DNA of 64,000 nucleotides from Chitinophagaceae bacterium IBVUCB2 (GCA_002127295.1 NFUV01000001.1:1860001-1924000); one strand, 5' to 3'; positions 26,627 to 34,847 are shown, counted from the first letter of the stretch. The notes: generated from the sequence alone by a model not told the origin. Program-made: numbers and translations.

Positions 26627-26893
26627 CTATTCCAATATTCTCAGTTTCGCATAGTTTAGCATTATTTTCTTTTCGGTCAGGCTATGACCTGGTGCAAAAT
26701 TCTTAATAGCATATTGATACTTTGAAAATCGCCCCAGGCTAATGATCCTTTCTGAATCGGATTTTGCACTGATAATTTGCTGTTGGAATTTTTCCTCTAT
26801 AGAAGGTTGTGCATTCGTAGTAAGGCTAACTAATAGAAGGGCAAATACTATTAATTGCCTTTGAAAAGACGGTGGTGGGAGAAGACTGATCAA
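26627..26893 (-). pseudogene. Chimeric relic: secreted N-terminus joined to the C-terminus of a PcrA/UvrD helicase
   Basis: 88 codons. The first 20-30 residues look like a signal peptide (ending TNAQ) and continue into a helical stretch (SDSERIISLGRFSKYQY) resembling the N-terminus of Bacteroidota sensor kinases. The last 15 residues, EKKIMLNYAKLRILE, and the stop position are identical to the end of the PcrA gene at 37597. The DNA of this tail matches at about 40 of 48 positions and every difference is synonymous. It is most likely a remnant of a second, diverged helicase gene fused by deletion to another broken gene. Whether it is expressed is unknown. Confidence 0.6.
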
Positions 26894-27120
26894 AGCAAAT
26901 GGTGGTGGTGGTGATGCTTAAAATATAGCATAAGATAAGAAAAGTTTTAGACAGTTCAGATCAAAAGGAACAGGATAAATACTCTTGAATTTTATGGATA
27001 CTTTTAACCACTTTACCGTATTGATAAAATATTACCCGCTACGACAAGAATATAAGAATAAAAAAATGGCTATATTATGCCTGCCAATTAAATCTGTACA
27101 ACCGAATAATAACATTACAG

Positions 27121-28449
27121 ATGTCGTTCGTTCTTGAACAATTTTATCGTTTTTTCCAGGGAGTGCTGCTTTTCCAAATTGTCTTTTTGGGAATACTGTA
27201 TACTATTACCCGGAGAAAAGACATTTTTTTCTTCTGTGCTTATTTATTCTTTCAGGCAGTTTATTTTTTCTGGAACGCCCCATATACTTTTTTTAATATA
27301 ACCGAAGAGACGGTTTTTAGCTCTCCTTTGTATGCATATGCCAACACACCGTTAGTTATCATCGGCCATGTATTCTATATTCTTTTCTTAAAAAGTTTTT
27401 TTTCAGGATTGTATCAGAATAAAAAAACAACTCGCCTGATAAATTTCTTATTGTTCATTTCTCCAATTCTAATTCTGATTTCTGTTTTGTCGATTTATAT
27501 CCAACAATCTAATCAGTATATTTTTTACACAGTAAATTTTTTAAGCACTGCGTTGGGAATTTATATTTTATCGGATATCTACACTAAAAAAATAAAAAAT
27601 ACCGGTTGGGTGGCAGCAGGTATTTTGCTTAATATAATTGGTAATGCCCTGACAGTTCTGATGATAATATTAGCAAGGTATAATATTCACCATACCTTAA
27701 CTGATTACTACCCGTTGTTTTTTATGCGCTGTGGTATACTGGCCGATATTTTCTTTTATCTTATTGCGATTCTAAAAAAATGGCAATTCCAGGAAAAGCA
27801 GTTAGCGATAGAAAAGATAGAAAAAGTATTGGCAGTAGAAAAAGTAAGGACTCAGCTAAGTAAAGAATTGCATGATGATATTGGCGGTACACTCAGCGGT
27901 ATTAATATGTATAGCCACCTGGCAAAACAACAAACAACAGAAGGCAACAATGCTGCATCCGATAAAACACTGGATCTGATCCGTCAGGCTTCTGATGAAA
28001 TGATCTATAAATTGAAAGATATTGTATGGGCCATGCAGCCGGGTAACGAAAGCCTGGAGCAGTTAACTGACAAAATTAAAGAGTATGCCATTTTTATTAG
28101 CGGTGCAAAAAAAATTGAATTACAAACACATTTTACACCTGATCAAAACGGAATAAAGCTTTCTGCCGAAACAATGCATCATATTTATTCAATTGCTAAG
28201 GAAGCCTTGAATAATGCAGTGAAGTATAGTGGGGCTACTCTCATCTCTATTAATACAAGTTTCACCAGTGATCATTTTATCCTTAACATTAAAGATACCG
28301 GTGCCGGGTATGACAGGCAGCAGATAGTGGAAGGAAATGGACTGATAAATATGCAGAAAAGAGCCGCTGAGATTGGGGCCGGATTGCAATTGTCGAGCAA
28401 GCTAGGCCATGGTACCGAATTGCAATTAAATATAAAAATCACTCACTGA
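27121..28449 (+). CDS. Membrane sensor histidine kinase (7TM sensor plus HisKA_3)
   Basis: 442 residues. Seven hydrophobic helices (about 10-215) resemble the 7TMR-DISM sensor without its extracellular DISMED domain. They are followed by a coiled coil and the HisKA_3 box VRTQLSKELHDDIGGTLSGI (phospho-acceptor H251), then an HATPase_c with IAKEALNNAVKYSGAT and DTGAGYD. It partners the NarL-type regulator 39 bp downstream. The 3' end of the gene overlaps a copy of the island's 19-bp palindrome: its TGA stop lies inside the motif. The 227 bp upstream (26894-27120) hold no gene. Confidence 0.92.
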   Translation: MSFVLEQFYRFFQGVLLFQIVFLGILYTITRRKDIFFFCAYLFFQAVYFFWNAPYTFFNITEETVFSSPLYAYANTPLVIIGHVFYILFLKSFFSGLYQNKKTTRLINFLLFISPILILISVLSIYIQQSNQYIFYTVNFLSTALGIYILSDIYTKKIKNTGWVAAGILLNIIGNALTVLMIILARYNIHHTLTDYYPLFFMRCGILADIFFYLIAILKKWQFQEKQLAIEKIEKVLAVEKVRTQLSKELHDDIGGTLSGINMYSHLAKQQTTEGNNAASDKTLDLIRQASDEMIYKLKDIVWAMQPGNESLEQLTDKIKEYAIFISGAKKIELQTHFTPDQNGIKLSAETMHHIYSIAKEALNNAVKYSGATLISINTSFTSDHFILNIKDTGAGYDRQQIVEGNGLINMQKRAAEIGAGLQLSSKLGHGTELQLNIKITH

Positions 28450-28455
28450 GGTATT
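28437..28455 (+). promoter_or_regulatory. Operator palindrome copy A, upstream of the NarL-type regulator
   Basis: AATCACTCA-C-TGAGGTATT. The right arm merges with a TTG (28454-28456), and after 24 nt comes TTTA (28481-28484), 4 nt before the regulator ATG. It is the least perfect -7 box, and the short distance implies a leaderless message if it is used. The kinase stop codon lies inside the motif. Confidence 0.6.
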
Positions 28456-28488
28456 GTATAGCATTGAGGAAAAACCCAACTTTACCTA

Positions 28489-29136
28489 ATGGATATAAAG
28501 GTCGCCATATTTGAAGACGGTAAACTGATAAGAGATGCCCTGCAAACTATACTAAATGGTACAGCTGGCTATGTGTGTACAGGTGCTTTTAGCAATGGAA
28601 GCAATTGGGAAGCAGATATACGCCGCAGTAATCCGGATATAATACTAATGGATATTGAAATGCCCGGTCTTGATGGTATTGAGCTAACCCGCCTGGTTAC
28701 ACAAAAATTTGAGCTTGTAAAAGTGCTGATACAAACAGTGTTTGATGATGGCAATAAAATATTCAAAGCATTGTGTGCAGGAGCAAGCGGCTATATTTTG
28801 AAAAATGACCCTCCCAATAAATACTTAGAAGCAATTACAGAAGTGAATAGCGGCGGTTCTTTTATGAATGCTTCTGTAGCCAAAAAAACGTTGAATTTTT
28901 TCACCCAAAAAAATATCATCCTGGTTTCACCCGAAGGAGAAGATTATAAACTAAGTGATCGGGAAAAAGAAATTTTGAAAGAGTTGACAGAAGGGCAACC
29001 ACTTAAAAACATTGCTCCCAAACTTTTTATCAGTGTCGAAACTGTTCGTACACATGTAAAGCATATCTATAAGAAATTACACGTTGCTAACCGCACTGAA
29101 GCTGTAATGAAAGCGGTGCAGCAGGGTATCTGCTAA
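28489..29136 (+). CDS. NarL/LuxR-family response regulator
   Basis: 215 residues. The receiver has IFEDGKLIRDAL, phospho-acceptor D55 in IILMDIEMPG and KNDPP. The C-terminal LuxR-type HTH (about 150-210) reads LSDREKEILKELTEGQPLKNIAPKLF and SVETVRTHVKHIYKKL. It is the cognate regulator of the kinase at 27121. NarL-type proteins bind inverted repeats, and a matching palindrome precedes this gene and four other promoters in the next 6 kb, so it is the obvious candidate to bind them (inference). A lipoprotein gene follows 19 bp downstream. Confidence 0.93.
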   Translation: MDIKVAIFEDGKLIRDALQTILNGTAGYVCTGAFSNGSNWEADIRRSNPDIILMDIEMPGLDGIELTRLVTQKFELVKVLIQTVFDDGNKIFKALCAGASGYILKNDPPNKYLEAITEVNSGGSFMNASVAKKTLNFFTQKNIILVSPEGEDYKLSDREKEILKELTEGQPLKNIAPKLFISVETVRTHVKHIYKKLHVANRTEAVMKAVQQGIC

Positions 29137-29155
29137 TTTATTAACACAATCATTT

Positions 29156-29743
29156 ATGCGACTACTCACTATTCTTGTAATTCCTTTTTTGTTGTATGGT
29201 TGCATTTCCAAAAGGGAGCAAGAAGCAACAGGCAATACCGTTGCGCCCAGTTTTGATGAAAAGAAAGAGCAAGCTGCAATTATGAGTGTGATAGAAAAAG
29301 AAACCGATTGCTTCTTTAAAAGAGATTATGAATGCTGGAAACAATGTTTTGCACAAACGGATTATTCATTCCAGGCCTGGAACAATAGCGATGGCACGGT
29401 AGATACAAAAAGCGGCTGGAAAGAAATAGATAAAAGAATAAAATCCTACTTGACTAATCCTGAAAATCAGCCAAAGAAAAAAAATATGGGGCAAGAACAA
29501 AGTAAGCAAAAAATTTCCAGTAGTCATCCTACAGTGATTCGCAAGAATATGGTATGGAAATTCTTCTCTCCACAACTAGCCTACCTGATGTGGGATCAGT
29601 ATAATAGCGATCCGGATGAAAAAAGATTCACTTTCAGTAAAGACTGCCGGATAATAGAAAAAATCAATAGTGAGTGGAAAATCGTAAATGTAAGTTCTTA
29701 CTGGGACTATAGAAATATGCATAGCTTCGAGTCACTGAAATAG
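29156..29743 (+). CDS. NTF2/SnoaL-like lipoprotein
   Basis: 195 residues with a lipobox (YGC at about residue 16). The body starts with an NTF2-like helix (AIMSVIEKETDCFFKRDYECWKQCFAQTDYSFQAW) and ends in strands with Trp and Tyr (WKIVNVSSYWDYRN), as in DUF4440-type proteins. It lies 19 bp after the NarL regulator and is probably in the same operon. An outer-membrane or periplasmic location is inferred. Confidence 0.72.
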   Translation: MRLLTILVIPFLLYGCISKREQEATGNTVAPSFDEKKEQAAIMSVIEKETDCFFKRDYECWKQCFAQTDYSFQAWNNSDGTVDTKSGWKEIDKRIKSYLTNPENQPKKKNMGQEQSKQKISSSHPTVIRKNMVWKFFSPQLAYLMWDQYNSDPDEKRFTFSKDCRIIEKINSEWKIVNVSSYWDYRNMHSFESLK

Positions 29744-29749
29744 TCGAAA

Positions 29750-29797
29750 AATCACCCACTGAGGTATTGTTTCCGCATTCCCTAATAAAGATGTTTG
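29750..29797 (+). promoter_or_regulatory. Operator palindrome copy B with promoter, upstream of lipoprotein 29829
   Basis: AATCACCCA-C-TGAGGTATT (29750-29768) overlaps TTG (29767-29769). After 24 nt comes TTTG (29794-29797), 31 nt before the ATG. The spacing matches the other copies. Confidence 0.7.
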
Positions 29798-29828
29798 TTG
29801 TGTATTCGTCAAATCAACAAACAATCCC

Positions 29829-30302
29829 ATGCGAAAAAGTACCTCCCTTTTACTGCTTATCATTTTTATAGCTAATGGTTGCAGTAACAGCAATTCTCCT
29901 GAAAAAAATAAAATGACCGGTAGCTGGACGGTTACCAGTGCCTATATCAGCCGGGCAGATAATGACAGCAAATACTTAAGCCAAAGAGAAATAATAGCAG
30001 ACTCTCTACTGAAAGCAGGTCTCAGCGGCACCATCTACACTTTTACAGATGATGGCAAAGTAACCATTCTGCAGAGCGGTGAAAAATTGGAAGGCACTTG
30101 GCAAATGGCGAAGGACAAAGATGGCAAAACAGAACTATCTGCCATTGAAATGAAAGGGGTTGATTGGTCAGAAGCCTGGATGCCATCCATCGGCGAAAGC
30201 CTGTTTTCTTTACAAGGAATGGACGATTATATTAATGCAAAAATTTTTCCGGCAAATGATGATGGGAGTAATGTGGTTTATGAGCTGAGCAGAAAAAAAT
30301 AA
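29829..30302 (+). CDS. Lipocalin-like lipoprotein
   Basis: 157 residues. The signal peptide ends in the lipobox NGC. The mature part opens with KMTGSWTVTSAY and has a strand-rich body with GTIYTFTDDGKVTILQSGEKLEGTWQM, the layout of lipocalin-like domains in Bacteroidota. It is preceded by operator/promoter copy B, so it is a likely target of the NarL-type system. Ligand unknown. Confidence 0.72.
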   Translation: MRKSTSLLLLIIFIANGCSNSNSPEKNKMTGSWTVTSAYISRADNDSKYLSQREIIADSLLKAGLSGTIYTFTDDGKVTILQSGEKLEGTWQMAKDKDGKTELSAIEMKGVDWSEAWMPSIGESLFSLQGMDDYINAKIFPANDDGSNVVYELSRKK

Positions 30303-30386
30303 CCCTTGTCGATTACTAATAGTGAGAGCAAGGATGAGTTGCACAGTTTTTAAAAAGCAGAATCGATATTTCTACAAAACTTGTAT

Positions 30387-30920
30387 ATGAAAAAAATAAC
30401 AACCTTGGCTATATGCCTAGCCTGCACCCTTATCATTTCGTCCTGCACTGATAGCAAAACAAAAGCACAGACAGACGAGCAAAAAGAAACTGGTATTGAA
30501 AAGCGACCAGCATCAGTAATAACAGATAAGCATGTAAAAATTCCGAATAGTAGTTTATACATCATTCCCCCGCCCGGGTTTGCGGTAGATGAAACTTCCG
30601 CTACTTTATCAGAAACTGATGGTACAGCCCATTTTGCTCAAATGAATATAATCAGCGGTTATACCAAGGAAAAACTATTTTCTGATTTTAAATCGGAGGC
30701 GGATAAAAATTTTCCCGGAAGTTGGAAGGAAGAACCTATAACTGTTAACGGCCATACAGCAACTATTTACCGCTGTAAAACAGCCGGATACTCACAATAC
30801 TTCATGTCTTTTACAGATGGCTATGCTGATGAAATGATAATTGCCAACTATGAAGAAAAAGATGCGGCCACCGCTACAGCCATGTACGAAGCTTTGAAAA
30901 CGGTGCTGGTAAAAAAATAG
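30387..30920 (+). CDS. Lipoprotein, paralog of the next gene
   Basis: 177 residues from the ATG at 30387; a TTG two codons earlier is possible. Lipobox SSC near residue 20. The conserved core runs from VKIPNSSLYIIPPPGFAVDETSATL to EAMYEALKTVLVKK and is shared with the protein at 30932 (same order: IPPPGF/QLPKGF, PITVNGHTATIY/PITINGYKGEIK, ALKTVLVKK/ALKTIQVKK), so the two arose by tandem duplication. No known domain. Confidence 0.7.
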   Translation: MKKITTLAICLACTLIISSCTDSKTKAQTDEQKETGIEKRPASVITDKHVKIPNSSLYIIPPPGFAVDETSATLSETDGTAHFAQMNIISGYTKEKLFSDFKSEADKNFPGSWKEEPITVNGHTATIYRCKTAGYSQYFMSFTDGYADEMIIANYEEKDAATATAMYEALKTVLVKK

Positions 30921-30931
30921 ATATTTATACT

Positions 30932-31426
30932 ATGAAAATTCTTTTTTACACTTTTCTGCTTGCATTAATTACCCTGGCCTGTAAAAACAGCAAGGCGGAA
31001 AAACAATCCGGTGCAGATACTATTGCGGCAAATGAAAAGGATACGGCCAAGCTGAGCAATTTTCCCGGCACTGCTATTTACATACAACTACCCAAAGGCT
31101 TTGTATGGAATGAAACAGCGATGGGTTTTTATAAAGAGAAAGATGGTAGTGTAATAAAATATAATGAGTTTAAAAAAATGCGGTATGCAGCGAATATGCC
31201 GGCGGAGGAAACGATGGGCTCACTGACTAACCAGCAGCCAATCACCATCAATGGCTATAAAGGAGAGATAAAAACTTATCAGCAAGGTAGTACGGGCATT
31301 CAACTAGATCTTTCTTTTGGTGATGCTAGCTTTATGGAATTTGTTGAAGCCACCTATTTCTCTCATCAGGAACAAACGGCCAAAGACATACTGGCGGCAT
31401 TGAAAACGATTCAGGTTAAAAAGTAA
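30932..31426 (+). CDS. Lipoprotein, paralog of the preceding gene
   Basis: 164 residues with lipobox LAC near residue 16. The core PGTAIYIQLPKGFVWNETAMGF, PITINGYKGEIKTYQQG and C-terminal ILAALKTIQVKK aligns with the previous protein. Only 11 bp separate the two genes, so they are one transcription unit. Function unknown. Confidence 0.7.
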   Translation: MKILFYTFLLALITLACKNSKAEKQSGADTIAANEKDTAKLSNFPGTAIYIQLPKGFVWNETAMGFYKEKDGSVIKYNEFKKMRYAANMPAEETMGSLTNQQPITINGYKGEIKTYQQGSTGIQLDLSFGDASFMEFVEATYFSHQEQTAKDILAALKTIQVKK

Positions 31427-31452
31427 TAATGGCATTAAATTTTTAGTCCCCG

Positions 31453-31914
31453 GTGAAAGCAATACTATTTTTCATATCCGTTATGTTGTTTTGTACCGCT
31501 GCCTTTACGCAATCCCCTTCTTGTAGCAATGTGATTAAAGAAGATAGTGTACGTTTTTCCAGGAAATCTGTTTTCCTGAATTGGGCTGCTAAGAAGAAAT
31601 TATACCATATAGCCATGGAACTGAACAGGAATCCTGATTGCAGAATAGTGGTTACAGGGTATGGAAACAGTTGTTTAACCTGCCAGCAAACTTCCTGGGA
31701 CAGGTCTTACTCTGTAGTACAATATTTGCGACAAGGCGGAGTAGATTCTTTACGGTTTGTTTTCAGGTACGCCCAGGAAGGGTATAGCCCTTCGGTGGTA
31801 TCCATACGAAACTCTCTACCAGGAGAAGATGGCCCTGCATTGGAAGAACCTCCTTCGCCCTGTTATAGCTATCACGGCTTTCATAAAAAAAGATGCCGGG
31901 GCAAGCGGCTCTAA
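31453..31914 (+). CDS. Secreted OmpA-C-like protein
   Basis: 153 residues from a GTG start. The signal peptide ends TQSP. The core AAKKKLYHIAMELNRNPDCRIVVTGYGNSCLTCQQTSWDRSYSVVQYLRQGGVDSLRF resembles the periplasmic peptidoglycan-binding OmpA domain (VxGxxD...SxxRAxxVxxYL pattern), but the usual Asp/Arg pair is only partly kept and two extra Cys are present. The tail is basic (HKKRCRGKRL). Family call tentative. Confidence 0.6.
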   Translation: MKAILFFISVMLFCTAAFTQSPSCSNVIKEDSVRFSRKSVFLNWAAKKKLYHIAMELNRNPDCRIVVTGYGNSCLTCQQTSWDRSYSVVQYLRQGGVDSLRFVFRYAQEGYSPSVVSIRNSLPGEDGPALEEPPSPCYSYHGFHKKRCRGKRL

Positions 31915-31931
31915 CTTTTATCTCAATTAAA

Positions 31932-31979
31932 AATCACCCGACGGGTGATTGTTTTCTGATGTTGCTATTAATAGGTTTG
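31932..31979 (+). promoter_or_regulatory. Operator palindrome copy C with promoter, upstream of secreted protein 32034
   Basis: AATCACCCG-A-CGGGTGATT (31932-31950) is a perfect palindrome overlapping TTG (31949-31951). After 20 nt stands the full -7 box TAGGTTTG (31972-31979), the clearest promoter of the five. Confidence 0.78.
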
Positions 31980-32033
31980 ATAAGGGATTGCCGAAAACCT
32001 GAAATAGAGTAGGCAGCTATTAAATCAAAAATT

Positions 32034-32396
32034 ATGAAACAGATTATTTTGACAGCCGTTGTTGCTTTTCTTTTTTGCGTTGGCGCAAACGCACAGTCAC
32101 CAAAAACAAACCTTAATTCAAAAGTAGAAGCCGGTAGAAAAGCGAATGGTCCGGTGCTGATACATACCGAAGAAGGAAAGTATAAAGTATATGCTTCGTT
32201 CAAAAAAAACAAAGTGAGTGAGTATTATGCAATTGATATGGACGGAAATAAAATTGATGCTACATATCCAGTAGCTAATTCGGGTCGATGCTATTTTTGT
32301 ATATCGAATGGGGGGCCAAGTGACAGAATTTGTTACGAAGTTGAATGTGACTTTATTCCACGTCCTAAGCAGGTGGCAACTAAGAGCAGGAATTAA
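32034..32396 (+). CDS. Secreted Cys-containing protein, family A member 1
   Basis: 120 residues, signal peptide ending NAQS. The mature part has the family pattern RKANGPVLIHTEEGKYKVYASFKKNKV, then a Cys-x2-Cys (CYFC) and a later CYEVEC. The same order occurs in the protein at 36914 (RKANGKVLAFTD, YKKSKV, CKVC, CWQIKC) and in the pseudogene near 35100-35383. It is driven by operator copy C. Function unknown; the Cys pairs suggest disulfides or metal binding. Confidence 0.68.
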   Translation: MKQIILTAVVAFLFCVGANAQSPKTNLNSKVEAGRKANGPVLIHTEEGKYKVYASFKKNKVSEYYAIDMDGNKIDATYPVANSGRCYFCISNGGPSDRICYEVECDFIPRPKQVATKSRN

Positions 32397-32586
32397 TTTT
32401 TATCATTCCCTCTTAAACTATCATTTCTTATTATTTATTTCAACGGCATTCGTCGCAGATATTTCGCTTTGGTTTCAAAAAATGATTTTGGCATTCCCCG
32501 CTGCAGATATTTTAAAGGCATGCTCCATATAGCCTATATGAAAGATGAGGTATAACAGAAAAATAAATTGTGCGGCGGTGAAGTAA

Positions 32587-32633
32587 AATCACCCAACGGG
32601 TGATTGTTTTTGCCTTAGATATATAGCAATTTG
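32587..32633 (+). promoter_or_regulatory. Operator palindrome copy D with promoter, upstream of the CARDB-like gene
   Basis: AATCACCCA-A-CGGGTGATT (32587-32605) overlaps TTG (32604-32606). TTTG (32630-32633) follows after 23 nt, one less than the other copies. It precedes the gene at 32650 by 16 nt. Confidence 0.7.
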
Positions 32634-32649
32634 TAAGCAAACCTTATAT

Positions 32650-33540
32650 ATGAAATCTTACTTTGTATCTGCTGTATTAATACTAACCTTGTCAGCACCA
32701 GTCAAAAAACAAGACGCTAAACAAGCTAAGCCTGATTTAGTGGTAAAAGCAACGCAATTCAGATTAGCAAACGAGTATGGGAAAATTTTTTTTAAAGTAG
32801 AGCTGACTAATATTGGTAATGCCCCTTGTAACATTAACGGCACTTTTGACATTCGAACTTCGCTTTCTACTGATGACATTATTGGTAACGACCAAGTATC
32901 TGGGGGCAGGGCAATACCCGTATCATTTATCCTGGAACCCGGAAAAGTTAGGTTGCTAAATGACGAGTTTTTTCTAAGTTTTAACGAACTAGAAAATCTG
33001 CAAAACAATCCCTATTGTGTAATAGAAATCCATAGTATACACCCCAATCTGGAAAGTAACTACGAAAACAATAAATCCATTTACAAACATGGCTTTCCTA
33101 GAAAAAAAGGTGAAGGTGTGAGCAAGCCAATCGGCGACCTTCCTGTAAAACAAGCGGAACGTTTTGTGGACTTGCAGTTATCCGTTAGCAATGTTGTCAG
33201 AGAAATTAAAACAGATGTTGCAGGAAAGCAGTATAAAGAGTATACATATGATGCTATTTTAAAAAACATTGGTAATACTGATGCTGTAATAGACTTAGAT
33301 AAGCCGGTAACCTTACAGTACCGTAGAGTAGTTTCTTGCCAGGATACCACCGGAGACAATGCTGTTGCCAGACCCCAAAATCCAAATCTAGCCTATATCA
33401 TAAAGCCCGGAACTAGCATTGTACTTTACGGTAGAAAAGCAATGCAGGCTGTGGATGCAACAACTGCTTTACTCATCGAAATGCTATTTGCTGGAACCGA
33501 AAGAAACTTGCATAACAACATAGCCTGTATACCAAATTAA
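32650..33540 (+). CDS. Secreted protein with two CARDB-like immunoglobulin-type domains
   Basis: 296 residues with a signal peptide. Two repeats of the CARDB pattern (adhesion-type beta sandwich) are visible: PDLVVKATQFRLANEYGKIFFKVELTNIGNAPC in the first half and VDLQLSVSNVVREIK...YDAILKNIGNTDAV in the second, each followed by SIHPNLESNYENN or a similar turn. CARDB domains mediate cell-surface binding in other bacteria. It is preceded by operator copy D. Confidence 0.75.
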   Translation: MKSYFVSAVLILTLSAPVKKQDAKQAKPDLVVKATQFRLANEYGKIFFKVELTNIGNAPCNINGTFDIRTSLSTDDIIGNDQVSGGRAIPVSFILEPGKVRLLNDEFFLSFNELENLQNNPYCVIEIHSIHPNLESNYENNKSIYKHGFPRKKGEGVSKPIGDLPVKQAERFVDLQLSVSNVVREIKTDVAGKQYKEYTYDAILKNIGNTDAVIDLDKPVTLQYRRVVSCQDTTGDNAVARPQNPNLAYIIKPGTSIVLYGRKAMQAVDATTALLIEMLFAGTERNLHNNIACIPN

Positions 33541-33629
33541 GAAATCGATTATACCTATAATGGAGTAGTTGTAGGATGATTAATGTTTTGTGCTTGCTTC
33601 AACAATTTGATACCATTCAACCAACTATC

Positions 33630-34106
33630 ATGAAAATTACAACAGCAATTTTGATTTGTCTGCTTTTGGCAACACAGAACCTTGCTGCGCAAGTAAAAAA
33701 CATACACCGGGTTAGTAACAAGATCCCAGATAGCCTGGTAATGGAAAAAATTATCGGTGTTGATACCGTAAAATCGGTAGACGAAAAATATTTTAAAGAA
33801 GGTTGGAATGTATTTCATCTTGCCCCAGGAAAGTTCATGTACATAGATTACAAAAGCAATGTGGTGCGGGGATTTTTGCTTTCAGATACCAGTGGCATAG
33901 TAAGAGGTGCTGCCTTTTTCAGCGATGACAAATCAGTTCCATTTTGGTGTGCTATTTCACAGTGTAGTTGCAAAGGATTAAAAGAATGTGAAGGAATGTT
34001 TGCTGCCGGTGAGTGCAAGTATAACAAAGTTTGTATTGGTAACACTTGTTTCTGCACTAAGCCGTACAAAACGATCAAAAGTAAGATAAGAGTGGAGAAT
34101 AATTGA
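33630..34106 (+). CDS. Secreted Cys-rich protein, unknown family
   Basis: 158 residues from the ATG at 33630, where a signal peptide ending LAAQ begins. The C-terminal third is Cys-rich (CAISQCSCKGLKECEGM, ECKYNKVCIGNTCFCTKPY) with nine Cys, suggesting disulfides. The stretch preceding it (YIDYKSNVVRGFLLSDTSGIVRGAAF) weakly resembles the corresponding part of the protein at 34218. It follows the CARDB-like gene by 89 bp. Unknown function. Confidence 0.65.
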   Translation: MKITTAILICLLLATQNLAAQVKNIHRVSNKIPDSLVMEKIIGVDTVKSVDEKYFKEGWNVFHLAPGKFMYIDYKSNVVRGFLLSDTSGIVRGAAFFSDDKSVPFWCAISQCSCKGLKECEGMFAAGECKYNKVCIGNTCFCTKPYKTIKSKIRVENN

Positions 34107-34151
34107 GAACGGAATGTTACTATAAAAGTATAGTTGCCACTTATTTTTTAA

Positions 34152-34199
34152 AATACCCCAATGGGTGATTGATTAGTAATAACGGCAGATGTATGTTTA
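34152..34199 (+). promoter_or_regulatory. Operator palindrome copy E with promoter, upstream of secreted protein 34218
   Basis: AATACCCCA-A-TGGGTGATT (34152-34170) overlaps TTG (34169-34171). After 20 nt comes TATGTTTA (34192-34199), a near-consensus -7 box, 18 nt before the ATG. The left arm has two changes from consensus. Confidence 0.68.
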
Positions 34200-34217
34200 A
34201 TTATTAAATCTTAAATA

Positions 34218-34847
34218 ATGAAAATTCAACTACTACTTAGCATTGCCCTAATTGTAAGCCAGCTATTACATGCTCAAGCACCCAAAGGCCCAGGAGGAAA
34301 AGCTCTTTTTAAAAAGGGAGATTGTAAAAGTGGAGGTGTCAACTTAAATGTATGTATCTATTGTGAGGATAAGGAGCTTACGAAGAATTGTAAAGAATAC
34401 ATATGTACAGATAATGGAACTTGTACTGAGCCCCCTTTTAAAAAAAACAATGAGCAGATTGTACGAACAAATGTAACCGGTATAAAATATAGAGTACTGG
34501 GAAAGGGCGATACTACTTCTAAGCTACCAAAGGGAACCGAATTTGTAAATGGTAAGGTAACTGTAAAAAGTGGCTATAAGGCAGTGTACTCATCTGATAG
34601 GAAAATGGTCTTCGTTCTTTCCAGCAATGGAAATGGAATTAAAGGAGCATTTAGGTGTGATTGTGGTAGTGGATCAGGTTCATGTAGACTTGCAACTTTG
34701 GGTGACGCTTTAAGCTGTGGAGGAGATACCTGCTGTGGATTGCTTATAACAATAGATGATTTTTCCGGACTAACTATGCAGGCTGCTGAAAAATCACCAG
34801 AAAAACTTACATGGAAGAAAGTTGTCTTACCAACAAAATCAAATTAA
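34218..34847 (+). CDS. Secreted Cys-rich protein
   Basis: 209 residues with a signal peptide ending LHAQ. Two Cys-rich stretches are visible: CKSGGVNLNVCIYCEDKEL to CTDNGTC near the start, and CDCGSGSGSCRLATLGDALSCGGDTCC near the end. The middle (GYKAVYSSDRKMVFVLSSNGNGIKGAF) is beta-rich. It is driven by operator copy E and followed directly by a degraded gene. No known domain. Confidence 0.68.
   Translation: MKIQLLLSIALIVSQLLHAQAPKGPGGKALFKKGDCKSGGVNLNVCIYCEDKELTKNCKEYICTDNGTCTEPPFKKNNEQIVRTNVTGIKYRVLGKGDTTSKLPKGTEFVNGKVTVKSGYKAVYSSDRKMVFVLSSNGNGIKGAFRCDCGSGSGSCRLATLGDALSCGGDTCCGLLITIDDFSGLTMQAAEKSPEKLTWKKVVLPTKSN

Noticed and set aside
31932-31960. Terminator reading of palindrome C (GGGTGATTGTTTT)
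   Set aside because: The T-run is short and interrupted, and the same palindrome in the other copies lacks a T-run while the promoter spacing is conserved in all five.
31932-34170. CRISPR-like reading of the repeated palindromes
   Set aside because: The copies lie hundreds of bases apart between genes, with no regular spacers and no cas genes; they fit promoter operators.
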